DNA of 64,000 nucleotides from Pandoraea capi. Lineage in GTDB: Bacteria > Pseudomonadota > Gammaproteobacteria > Burkholderiales > Burkholderiaceae. The DNA lies in NCBI RefSeq assembly GCF_902459735.1, contig NZ_CABPRV010000002.1, positions 186,001 to 250,000 of the forward strand. The letters are read 5' to 3'. The position numbers and the translations under genes were made by a program. Within the stretch, counting starts at the first letter, position 1; each line of letters starts with the position of its first letter. Below the pieces are notes generated by a model, which saw only the letters and a list, made by a program, of their open reading frames with translations, was not told the origin of the DNA and did not search any database. This document shows, one piece after another, positions 8,174 to 15,133 of the stretch.

Positions 8174-8255
8174 CGATGGTGGATTTGTGCCCGGACTTGG
8201 GTTGGCAAACCGCTATCGGGGCCTTCCGTAACGATCCAACGATTGGACTTTCCCC

Positions 8256-8909
8256 ATGACAATTCAGCTTTATGGCTTCTGGCGGTCGAATGCCGCGTTC
8301 CGCGTCAAAGTGGCGCTGGCGCTAAAGAAACTCCCGTATGAGGAGATCGAGGTGGACATTCTGGCGGGGCACCAGTTCGACGCCGGCTATGCCGAAGTGA
8401 ACGCCGAGCGTGTCGTGCCGACCCTGGTTCACGACGGCCATCGTGTCTTTCAGTCGCTGGCGATCATGGAGTACCTCGACGAAATCTATCCCACGCCGCG
8501 ACTGATGCCGGAGAGTGCCAAAGATCGTGCGTATGCACGGGCCGTCGCTCTGGTGTCGGTGGCCGATTCGCATCCATTCGTCACACCGCGCGTGCGCAAG
8601 CATCTCGCGCAGGCCTACGACGCGGATATTGCCGCGATCGAGGCATGGTGTGCGCATTGGGGCAGGGAAGGGCTGGCGACTTACGAGCGGATGCTGACAG
8701 AGCGTCCGGCGACGCCGTTCGCTCTGGGATCTGCACCGACGCTGGCAGACATCTGCATCGCCGGTCAGAAGATCATTGCCGATCTATATAAGGTCGACGT
8801 GAGCGCGTATCCCCGGGTGGCCGAGCTAACGAAGCGTTGCTTCGACATGCCGGAATTTGCGGAGGCGCATCCGATGCGGCAACCCGGGTTCAGGGCCGTG
8901 TCGCTTTAA
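8256..8909 (+). CDS. maiA: Maleylacetoacetate isomerase-like zeta-class glutathione S-transferase
   Basis: A 217-residue GST. The N-terminal thioredoxin-fold domain carries the zeta-type glutathione site as FWRSNAAFRVKVAL (residues 8-21; the classical form is SSCxxR, here SNAAFR), then VVPTL and QSLAIMEYLDE. The C-terminal helical domain ends with AHPMRQPGF, typical of the zeta class. In the family the enzyme isomerises maleylacetoacetate to fumarylacetoacetate in tyrosine/homogentisate degradation. The first Ser-Cys pair of the classical motif is Ser-Asn here, so the exact substrate is uncertain. No other tyrosine-pathway gene is adjacent. Two TTGCA-N2-TGCAA palindromes lie upstream. The stop overlaps the convergent methyltransferase by 4 bp. 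Confidence 0.82.
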   Translation: MTIQLYGFWRSNAAFRVKVALALKKLPYEEIEVDILAGHQFDAGYAEVNAERVVPTLVHDGHRVFQSLAIMEYLDEIYPTPRLMPESAKDRAYARAVALVSVADSHPFVTPRVRKHLAQAYDADIAAIEAWCAHWGREGLATYERMLTERPATPFALGSAPTLADICIAGQKIIADLYKVDVSAYPRVAELTKRCFDMPEFAEAHPMRQPGFRAVSL

Positions 8910-9748
8910 GCGTCGGCGGTGGGCGCTGTGAAGAAACGTTCGCGCATTTCTTCCAGCCCCAGCGATGCGAGCACGCTTTCCAGACGTTCCGCCGGGCGGC
9001 GGCGTGGCAGGTTCTTGTATTGGGCGATGATCAGTTCGTTCTTCATCGAATGCTCCCAGCCCACGAGTTCCGTCACGCTGACTTGATAACCATGCGCTTC
9101 GAGTTGCAGACAGCGCAGCACGTTGGTGACCTGACTGCCGAATTCGCGCGTGTGCAGCGGATGGCGCCAGATTTCCGTCAACGGATTGCCACCCAGTTGC
9201 TGGCCCTTGTGCTTGCGCAGCACGGCGGCCACTTCCGCCTGACAGCACGGCACAAGCACGATGTGCCGCGCCTGTTTCGCGAGGGCGAAGCGAATGGCGT
9301 CGTCCGTGGCGGTGTTGCAGGCGTGCAGGGCGGTGACGACATCGACCGTTTCGGGCAACGCCGGGGATGTGATCGAATCGGCGACGGACAGGTTCAGGAA
9401 CGACATGCCGGGAAAGCCTAGGCGTTCTGCCAGAGCGCGCGACGTCTTGACCAGTTCTTCACGGGTTTCGATGCCGAAGATGTGCGAATCGTCGGCCAGC
9501 GCCTTGACGAACAGGTCGTACAGAATGAAGCCCAGATACGATTTGCCCGCCCCGTGGTCGACCAGCGTCAGTCGGCCTTTCTCGGTTTTGACTTCCTGGA
9601 GCAGCGGTTCGATGAATTGAAACAGGTGATAGACCTGCTTCAGTTTGCGCCGGCTGTCCTGATTCATTTTGCCGTCGCGCGTCAGGATATGGAGTTCCTT
9701 GAGCAGTTCGACGGACTGGCCGGGGCGGATTTCGTGGGTATTCGACAT
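8906..9748 (-). CDS. SAM-dependent methyltransferase, Methyltransf_32-like
   Basis: A 280-residue protein. A helical N-terminal region (to about residue 55) precedes a Rossmann domain with LTLVDHGAGKSYLGFILYD in place of the canonical glycine-rich loop, then FGIETREELV, VVTALHACNTATDDA and HIVLVPCCQAEV. The His-Ala-Cys and Pro-Cys-Cys segments are family features (PF13679). Such proteins are thought to methylate RNA or protein, but the substrate is unknown. It is convergent with, and overlaps by 4 bp, the maiA-like gene, and appears monocistronic. Confidence 0.8.
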   Translation of the reverse strand: MSNTHEIRPGQSVELLKELHILTRDGKMNQDSRRKLKQVYHLFQFIEPLLQEVKTEKGRLTLVDHGAGKSYLGFILYDLFVKALADDSHIFGIETREELVKTSRALAERLGFPGMSFLNLSVADSITSPALPETVDVVTALHACNTATDDAIRFALAKQARHIVLVPCCQAEVAAVLRKHKGQQLGGNPLTEIWRHPLHTREFGSQVTNVLRCLQLEAHGYQVSVTELVGWEHSMKNELIIAQYKNLPRRRPAERLESVLASLGLEEMRERFFTAPTADA

Positions 9749-10142
9749 GGGGAAACGGGGGTAAGCAGCGGGAGGGCGGACCTCCCGGAAACCGCTAGTT
9801 TACCGAAAAGCGCGGAAGTGCTCCGGAGCCTGCGTGTCTGGCCGAGGCGTACTGACGATGAGACGGCTGCAGGGGGGATCTGTCTCGTGATGTCGAAATG
9901 GCATATGGGTGCCCGTGTGAGATGGACCCCGACCTGTTTCAGGTGTTTTGCCCCCGTGGATCACGCAGCCTTGGAGGAGTGTCTGCGGCAGATCAATGTC
10001 GTCAATATCCGATGATGCGGTCTCGCTTTGCGCGGCTAGCTGATTAGCCCACTCGCTCCTCGTTAATGCAGCTTTGCGCAGGATGCCCGGTCTCGCCGGG
10101 CATTTCCAGTTCTGACTACCCACGTCACGCGAGTGTGCGCCA
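9749..10142. other. Intergenic region without convincing gene
   Basis: Short open frames on both strands have no recognisable domain, weak ribosome-binding sites and no support from neighbours. The only structure seen is a GC-rich hairpin at 10083-10103. Confidence 0.5.
10083..10103. terminator. GC-rich hairpin, possible terminator of the VOC gene
   Basis: Inverted repeat ATGCCCGG / CCGGGCAT with a 5-nt loop, 40 bp past the stop of the minus-strand VOC gene. No T-tract, so only a possible terminator. Confidence 0.4.
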
Positions 10143-10517
10143 TCAGTCGGCTTGGGCCAGTTGAAAAACATTGCCTTCGGGGTCTTCGCCGTCGCACATA
10201 AGGAGCGGAAATCCGTCGAATCGCTTGAGTTCGCGCATGTGCACCCCGGCGTTGATCATTCGTTCACGCAGTTCAGGCAGGCCGGAGGCGACCGAGAAGA
10301 CGATCTTGGCGTTTGACTGCGTACTTGTCGACGGGGGTTGATGCCGATATGCCTGACCGACGAGATGCAGCGCGAGTTGGACCCCGCCTGCGTCGAGAAC
10401 AACCCATTCGGCTGCGATTTCTTCGACGACGGGGAGATCGAAATGCTTCTGATAGAACGACTTGAGCAATTCGACGTCGCGAACGTACAGAATCAACCTC
10501 GACATTTGCATGGGCAT
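10143..10517 (-). CDS. VOC (glyoxalase/bleomycin-resistance) family protein
   Basis: A 124-residue single-domain VOC protein: MSRLILYVRDVELLKSFYQKHF opens the first beta-alpha-beta-beta-beta module, and FPLLMCDGEDPEGNVFQLAQ closes the second with the usual D-P-(E/D)-G-N-x-F/V turn. Metal ligands are not all obvious. The start at 10517 is preceded by a GAGGA Shine-Dalgarno; alternative ATGs lie 2 and 4 codons downstream. Role unknown (lyase, isomerase, dioxygenase or antibiotic-binding are all possible in this superfamily). It stands alone between two intergenic regions. Confidence 0.78.
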   Translation of the reverse strand: MPMQMSRLILYVRDVELLKSFYQKHFDLPVVEEIAAEWVVLDAGGVQLALHLVGQAYRHQPPSTSTQSNAKIVFSVASGLPELRERMINAGVHMRELKRFDGFPLLMCDGEDPEGNVFQLAQAD

Positions 10518-10798
10518 GTTGATTGTCAAATCCTCGGAAGCGTCATGCGGAACCCCCGCAATTGGGTGCAACGTCAGCGCGAATCATAAGCGGCCGGCAT
10601 GCCACACGAAGACAAATCGGGAAGGGCGTGCACGGCATACAGGATGAATGATTGTAGGAAAAGTTTAACGCAACGCGCAACGTCTCTTTGACTTCGTTTT
10701 GTGAGGTGTGAGTTCGTACTCCTAGGGAACTTTTACCGTCTTCCGGGAAAAATTTATTTTTTCTGGTAGTCGATTTTTATTTTTCCAAGGAGACCTTT

Positions 10799-11194
10799 GT
10801 GAAGCGAGTGTTTTCACGTTGTATTACCGTCACGGCGTTGTGTGCTGGGTAGGTGCTGTGCATGTCGGCCAATGCGTCGGCGCAAACGCTGGCGGTGGCA
10901 AAAACCGAGGTTTGCAATTCACTGTGGGCTGCCACGACGACTTATGACGTCGACAATGCCATCAGCGATAACGGGCGCAATTACACGGCGGTTGTCAGAA
11001 GCCAGGGGAGTGTGCCGGCGATGCGCAGCGGCGTTGGAAACGGTGGGCAGCCCTGGCTGGCCGGGGCGACATGCAAGTCGCCGAATGGAACCAACCGCGT
11101 CAAGCAATGGAGCACGTTGATGATTGAGGGGCTTTCCAGCCTTAAGAATTGCGACGCGGATGTCGTCAAAGCGACGTCCTGGACGATGAAGTAA
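10799..11194 (+). pseudogene. Small secreted Cys-containing protein with an amber stop in its signal peptide
   Basis: A strong AAGGAG sits 7 nt before a GTG at 10799. The frame encodes a signal-peptide-like start (KRVFSRCITVTALCAG), then an in-frame TAG at 10850-10852, then continues in the same frame (VLCMSANASA-QTLAVAKTEVC...) to a stop at 11194. With the TAG read through, the sequence is a normal signal peptide cleaved after ANASA, followed by a mature domain of about 100 residues with three Cys (after KTEV, in GATCK and in KNCD). No family recognised. Either a recent nonsense mutation, a sequencing error, or reinitiation at the GTG directly after the stop. Confidence 0.7.
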
Positions 11195-11288
11195 GCCGTC
11201 CATGGGGGCGTCGTCGGGCTGTGCAGTCGATTCCCTTGACGCAATGATTGCGCTTCGAGGCGATGACGACTGATTGGCGGTTGGTATT

Positions 11289-11325
11289 CCGACCCGGTGT
11301 CAGGGATCTTTGGACACCGGATCGG
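11289..11325. terminator. Long imperfect hairpin between small genes
   Basis: A 13-bp inverted repeat with one mismatch (CCGACCCGGTGTC pairing with GACACCGGATCGG) in the gap between the broken secreted protein and the DUF1059 gene. There is no clear T-tract; it may be a transcription terminator. Confidence 0.4.
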
Positions 11326-11471
11326 GCAGGGAATTTGCAGGGCCGTCACCTATACTTTTTGAGTGGGCTCGGCGGCGTCAGGTCGACGCGATCGCGCTCA
11401 ACGGACGTCGCGGATGATAATTCCCGCGCGGTCATTCACAGCCTTTGCTTCTTTTCTATGAGGAGAACATC

Positions 11472-11684
11472 ATGGCCCGCAAGTACATCGACTGCCGGGA
11501 ATTTCCCAGCGAAACGAATTGCTCCGTGGCGCTGTGCGCAGATTCCGAAAACGAGTTGCTGGAGGCGGCTGTACAGCACGCAGTGACAGTGCACAAGCAC
11601 ACCGACTCGGCAGAACTGCGCTCGCAACTGAAGACACTGTTCCACGACGGCACGCCGCCGCTGGATGTGCAGCGTGAAGGGTAA
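11472..11684 (+). CDS. DUF1059 family small protein
   Basis: A 70-residue cytosolic protein of the DUF1059 family (PF06348): MARKYIDCREFPSETNCSVAL, then a DSENELLEAAVQHAV helix and HTDSAELRSQLKTLF. Paired Cys residues at about positions 8 and 16 are a family feature. Function unknown. The ATG at 11472 has GAGGAGA upstream; an earlier in-frame start at 11445 lacks a ribosome-binding site. Confidence 0.85.
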   Translation: MARKYIDCREFPSETNCSVALCADSENELLEAAVQHAVTVHKHTDSAELRSQLKTLFHDGTPPLDVQREG

Positions 11685-11804
11685 TTTTTGAGGCTCCGGG
11701 GGCACATCTTTCTAAGGACATTGAATTTCGGTATCCGCCAAAGGCGGCCTATTATTCAGTTTGCGCCTATTCCAATTGACGACGCGCACCGTCGTGGGGG
11801 AATC

Positions 11805-12098
11805 ATGGTTCAGGCAGAGGGCGGGACGACCCAGCTTCTCGTCAAGAGGAATTCTGCTGCCGGGCGTCCGGTACCGCTAGGAGCGATCGAAGAATATGCG
11901 TGGCCGTTGCGCTCGGAAGAGCTATTGCGCGCGGCTGGGTACGACCCAGAAGCGATGCGCTGGCGTATCGAAACCGGTAGTCCGTGGCGGGCCAGCATAG
12001 CTCAAATTATCGCCGTTCTCCTCGCGGCAACGTTCGGCCCGGTGCTCGCACTTACCATCATCGCCGCAATCGTCCGAGTCGTGGCCATATTGGTATAG
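11805..12098 (+). CDS. Hypothetical small membrane protein
   Basis: A 97-residue frame with an acidic/polar N-terminal half (IEEYAWPLRSEELLRAAGYDPEAM) and a strongly hydrophobic C-terminal half from residue 64 on (IIAVLLAATFGPVLALTIIAAIVRVVAILV) forming one or two membrane helices. Start chosen at ATG 11805 after GGGGGAATC. No family recognised. No operon partner is evident. Confidence 0.55.
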   Translation: MVQAEGGTTQLLVKRNSAAGRPVPLGAIEEYAWPLRSEELLRAAGYDPEAMRWRIETGSPWRASIAQIIAVLLAATFGPVLALTIIAAIVRVVAILV

Positions 12099-12191
12099 GC
12101 ATACGGCTATGCGCAGGAAGCTATCCGCATCGCGTCGTACACGCCACCCCGGCAGAGGCGCTATTCATGGCCTATGACGGCATGCGTTGCT

Positions 12192-12207
12192 CTAAGGATC
12201 CGCTAAG
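12192..12207 (+). promoter_or_regulatory. CTAAG-N6-CTAAG response-regulator box (DUF4148 gene)
   Basis: Perfect direct repeat CTAAG, 6 bp, CTAAG (11-bp period), 87 bp upstream of the DUF4148 ATG. Identical architecture occurs at 12763-12778 and 13950-13965. The spacing is that of OmpR/PmrA-type tandem sites; the cognate regulator is probably the one encoded at 14468-15133. Confidence 0.65.
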
Positions 12208-12293
12208 GCTTCACGCCTACGATCAAGTTGAAGGTTTCGCGATGAGTTTGTGATCGTACCTTCACATCGACCGTCAACCTTAGGAGCACAATC

Positions 12294-12704
12294 ATGAAGA
12301 CTTCATATCTTGCCGCATTGGTTGCCGTGCTTGGCGTATTCGGCGCGTTGCAAACCAACGCCCAAGCAGCAACCACCCGTCCGACGGTGTCCAGCAGCGC
12401 AACGGCCGACTCACTCACGCGAGCACGGGTGTATCAGCAACTGGTGAGTGCGGAGAGGCGGGGGCTTTTCCAACAAGGCGATACTGTCTATCCGGAAACT
12501 GCCGCGAACTACGGCCCGCATGCGCATGTCTCGCGGCTTTCCGTCGAGAACAGTTCGACCCGTGCGGAGCGGCACGGCCTGCTTACGCAGCCTGGGAACG
12601 AATATCCGACCATCCACACCGCGATGCGCAAAGACGTAGCCCGGACACCGAAGGTGCAGGTCGCAGGCGAGTCGTCGATCCAGCATCTGTATGAGAACCC
12701 GTGA
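12294..12704 (+). CDS. Exported DUF4148-like protein
   Basis: A 136-residue protein with a cleavable signal peptide (MKTSYLAALVAVLGVFGALQTNAQA) and a small periplasmic domain. It contains two related modules, SLTRARVYQQLVSAERRGLF...YPE and STRAERHGLL...NEYP, resembling DUF4148 proteins common in Burkholderiales. Function unknown. It has an AGGAGC ribosome-binding site and a CTAAG direct-repeat box upstream, suggesting control by the neighbouring two-component system. Confidence 0.75.
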   Translation: MKTSYLAALVAVLGVFGALQTNAQAATTRPTVSSSATADSLTRARVYQQLVSAERRGLFQQGDTVYPETAANYGPHAHVSRLSVENSSTRAERHGLLTQPGNEYPTIHTAMRKDVARTPKVQVAGESSIQHLYENP

Positions 12705-12762
12705 AACGCCGCGCCAGTCAATCTCCCGTGAGCCGGTCATTTATCGCACAAATAGGGGCTTG

Positions 12763-12778
12763 CTAAGTCTTTGCTAAG
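12763..12778 (+). promoter_or_regulatory. CTAAG-N6-CTAAG response-regulator box (cytochrome b561 gene)
   Basis: Second perfect copy of the direct repeat, 92 bp upstream of the cytochrome b561 ATG. A reverse-oriented CTTAG also lies at 12816-12820. Confidence 0.65.
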
Positions 12779-12869
12779 TGTCGTGCCTCAGAATTTTCCG
12801 TAGCGGGCCACGACGCTTAGCAACAGTGTGGGCCGGATGCTGTTCCCAACTGACAAACAAGAGGTTCAG

Positions 12870-13430
12870 ATGAAACAAGCCATTACGCGCTACGATGCCG
12901 CGTCCCGGTATTTACATTGGCTCACCGCTGCTCTTTTAGCCGCTCAATTCGGTGTCGCGTGGACAATGCCTGATATCACAAGGCAAACGCCCGCAATAGG
13001 GCTTGTGGCATGGCATCTTTCACTGGGCGCAACGATTCTGGGGCTCACGGCAATGCGACTGCTGTGGACGCGTTACCGCGGCACGCCTGCAAGCGGGCAG
13101 AAGTCACTTCTGCGCGCATTCGCTGCAATCGCTCACAAGGGTCTTTACGCCCTGTTGGTGGTCGTTCCCGTACTGGGCTGGATCAATGCGTCAGCCCGCG
13201 GTTATGGGGTTAAGTTCCTCGGCGCATTTCCACTGCCCGCATTATCTGCCCCGGGATCATCGTTCGGCCATGCAATGGGTGACGTACACTCGTTACTGGC
13301 CTACGTGCTGCTGGGCGCAGTAGCGCTTCACATCTGCGCAGCACTCTACCATCACTGGGTGCTTCGGGACGGCACGTTGCACAAGATGCTACCCCTGCAA
13401 AGTCAACCTGAACCCAACACCTACCGATAG
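12870..13430 (+). CDS. Cytochrome b561 family protein
   Basis: A 186-residue inner-membrane dihaem b-type cytochrome with four membrane helices. Haem-ligand histidines are visible: RYLHWLTAALL (about residue 16), AWHLSLGATILG (about 50), KGLYALLVVVPVLGW region, and GDVHSLLAYVLLGAVALHICAALYHHWV (two His in helix 4). The family shuttles electrons from quinol, often to dispose of superoxide or excess electrons. Start at 12870 with AGAGGT upstream. Preceded by a response-regulator box and followed by a hairpin at 13470-13502, so probably monocistronic and controlled by the nearby two-component system. Confidence 0.9.
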   Translation: MKQAITRYDAASRYLHWLTAALLAAQFGVAWTMPDITRQTPAIGLVAWHLSLGATILGLTAMRLLWTRYRGTPASGQKSLLRAFAAIAHKGLYALLVVVPVLGWINASARGYGVKFLGAFPLPALSAPGSSFGHAMGDVHSLLAYVLLGAVALHICAALYHHWVLRDGTLHKMLPLQSQPEPNTYR

Positions 13431-13469
13431 CTCTGCAATCGGAGCAAAGTCGCGCCATAGCTAGTTAAT

Positions 13470-13502
13470 TCGCCCGCACAACACTCTGGTGTCTGCGGGC
13501 GA
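13470..13502 (+). terminator. Terminator-like hairpin after cytochrome b561
   Basis: Inverted repeat TCGCCCGCA / TGCGGGCGA with an inner ACAC/GTGT pairing, 40 bp after the stop and followed by TTGTCATT. Weak T-tract. Confidence 0.55.
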
Positions 13503-13593
13503 TTGTCATTGGCGAGGCGCACTTCTCGGCTAACCGGCCTCGCGCGATTGCAAATGGCGCGTCCAGCGAACGATCCCAAAATCCAGACGACCT

Positions 13594-13930
13594 ATGGAAC
13601 AGTTAAACGACACGCTTTTCCTGCTGTTTAACGCACGGGCTTTACCTACGCCGCCGGTGTTCGCGCTGGCGACGTTTCTTGCACAGTATCTGATACTGGC
13701 TGTTCCGGTCGGACTGGTCGATGCTTGGCCTATCCGTCGCGTGGGCACGCATCTTCCTCGGTGTTCACTTTCCGCTGGATATGGTCGGCTCTGCATTCGT
13801 AGCGGGCACGGCGTCATGGCTGGTCATGCAACAGATGCGCTGGTTGCTGACCCCCGCATTCCGGCTGACGACGATGGTGTATCGCAAGCTCTTCGCACGA
13901 TTTATCGACCGTGGATGGGTGAGGGCGTAG
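13594..13930 (+). pseudogene. PAP2 (undecaprenyl-diphosphatase, BcrC-like) with internal deletion and frameshift
   Basis: The first 42 codons (MEQLNDTLFLLFNARALPTPP...) match the N-terminus of BcrC/YbjG-type phosphatases. The match then jumps, in another frame near 13716-13722, to the C-terminal phosphatase motif (ARIFLGVHFPLDMVGS) and the usual tail ending RGWVRA. About 90 residues, including the KxxxxxxRP and PSGH motifs, are missing. The product cannot be active. Family role: recycling of undecaprenyl pyrophosphate, and lipid A modification in some relatives. It lies in a cluster probably controlled by the adjacent two-component system. Confidence 0.8.
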
Positions 13931-13949
13931 GCATCCGATGCTGGCCTCG

Positions 13950-13965
13950 CTAAGTGTGCCCTAAG
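13950..13965 (+). promoter_or_regulatory. CTAAG-N6-CTAAG response-regulator box (COG4705 gene)
   Basis: Third perfect copy, only about 30 bp before the first remaining codons of the COG4705 gene. The usual room for a -10 element and ribosome-binding site appears to have been lost with the N-terminus of that gene. Confidence 0.65.
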
Positions 13966-13972
13966 CGTCCTG

Positions 13973-14443
13973 TTGGAAAATTCCGCCGTTTCCATGTCGA
14001 TGAATCTCGGGTGCCTGGTTGGTACCGCGATTTTTGCGGTGGTCTTTGCCATCGCCGTTACGGCGCAAATTCGAGCCAAGGCATTCTGGCCCATGCTGTA
14101 TTGGGCGACGATCATGTTCTCGCAGACGCTGGGGACTGCGCTCGGGGACTGGACTGCGGACACCGCCGGTTTGGGGTACACAGGTGCCGCGGTAGTCTTC
14201 GGTGCTCTCCTGCTGGTCCTGGTCGCGGCGTACCTGTGGACTCGCACATCACGCACGTTCCTGTTCTGGGCCGCTTTTATTCTGACGCGTCCACTGGGAG
14301 CGGTCGTCGGCGATTTTCTGGACAAGCCGGTCAGCGCCGGAGGCCTTGCGCTCAGCCGCTATTCGGCATCGTTCGCGTTACTGGCATTCATCCTGTCGAG
14401 TTTGATACTCTTTCGGCAACGTGCGGCGGCGAAAGCGCACTGA
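13973..14443 (+). pseudogene. COG4705 membrane protein, truncated at the N-terminus and internally deleted
   Basis: Intact relatives have about 250 residues and two related halves. This frame begins at SAVSMSMNLGCLVGT, which is normally about residue 30, and runs from the first-half AQIRAKAF directly into the second-half YWATIMFSQTLGTALGDWTADTAGLGYTG. Both halves contain a similar YWATI segment, so recombination between these repeats is a simple explanation. The C-terminal half (helices through RQRAAAKAH) is intact. In-frame ATGs at 13994 and 14000 could still start a shortened membrane protein, so residual function is not excluded. Confidence 0.7.
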
Positions 14444-14467
14444 CCGGAAGGTTTCCGAGGATATGAC

Positions 14468-15133
14468 ATGCGAATATTGCTCGTCGAAGACGACCCGATG
14501 ATTGGCAGTGTCGTTCGTGACTCGCTCAAGGACGCAACGTTCGCAGTCGACTGGGTCAAGGACGGGCAAGCGGCGCTGGCCGCCGCGGACTGCCAGCATT
14601 ACGACCTGATGCTGCTCGATCTTGGCCTGCCGCGTAAAGATGGTCACGCGGTCCTGCAAAGCCTTCGGGCCAAGGGGCAGCGTGTTCCAGTCATTATCGT
14701 CACCGCACGGGACGCATTGCCGGAACGCCTCAAAGGCCTGGATGCCGGGGCAGACGATTACATTCTGAAACCGTTCGACATGGCCGAATTGCTGGCGCGC
14801 ATTCGTGCGGTGATGCGCCGCCAGTCGGGTCAGGCTTTGCCCATCATGACGAATGGTGTCGTCACGCTCGATCCGGGTACGCGCGAGGCGCAAACGACAG
14901 GCTTGGGGGCGGTGCAACTGTCCAATCGGGAGTTCGCGCTGCTTCAAGCGCTCCTGACACGCCCCGGAGCGATTTTGTCGCGCAGCGATCTTGAAGATCG
15001 GATTTACGGGTGGGGCGAGGAGGTCGAGAGTAATGCGATCGAGTTTCTCATCCATTCGCTTCGCAAGAAGCTGGGGGCGAGCACGATCAAGAACGTGAGG
15101 GGAGCGGGATGGATGGTCTCAAAAGGCGACTGA
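14468..15133 (+). CDS. OmpR/PmrA-family response regulator
   Basis: A 221-residue two-domain regulator. Receiver: acidic pocket at D8/D9, phospho-acceptor D51 (LMLLDLGLPRKDG), switch Thr in VIIVTARDAL and conserved Lys in YILKPFD. DNA-binding winged helix: LSNREFALLQALL, SRSDLEDRIYGW, SNAIEFLIHSLRKKLG and KNVRGAGWMV, closest in style to PmrA/QseB/TctD. The kinase gene overlaps its 3' end by 25 bp. Three CTAAG-N6-CTAAG repeats within 2.3 kb upstream are the likely binding sites (inference). Confidence 0.95.
   Translation: MRILLVEDDPMIGSVVRDSLKDATFAVDWVKDGQAALAAADCQHYDLMLLDLGLPRKDGHAVLQSLRAKGQRVPVIIVTARDALPERLKGLDAGADDYILKPFDMAELLARIRAVMRRQSGQALPIMTNGVVTLDPGTREAQTTGLGAVQLSNREFALLQALLTRPGAILSRSDLEDRIYGWGEEVESNAIEFLIHSLRKKLGASTIKNVRGAGWMVSKGD

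Larger units (their letters stand above)
7831..8255. other. Divergent intergenic region between sigma operon and maiA-like gene
   Basis: No gene seen. The left half carries the ECF promoter for the sigma operon and a long 5' leader (about 130 nt) that includes a second possible -10 (TATATT) near 7880. The right half carries two palindromes (8117-8132 and 8160-8173) upstream of the GST gene. Confidence 0.6.

Noticed and set aside
9482-10015. Plus-strand open frame over the methyltransferase start and the following intergenic region
   Set aside because: Mostly antisense to the supported methyltransferase; no family or ribosome-binding site.
13931-13951. Third ECF promoter (GCATCCGA at 13931)
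   Set aside because: The -35-like block is present but no CCGTAT follows at 13 bp.
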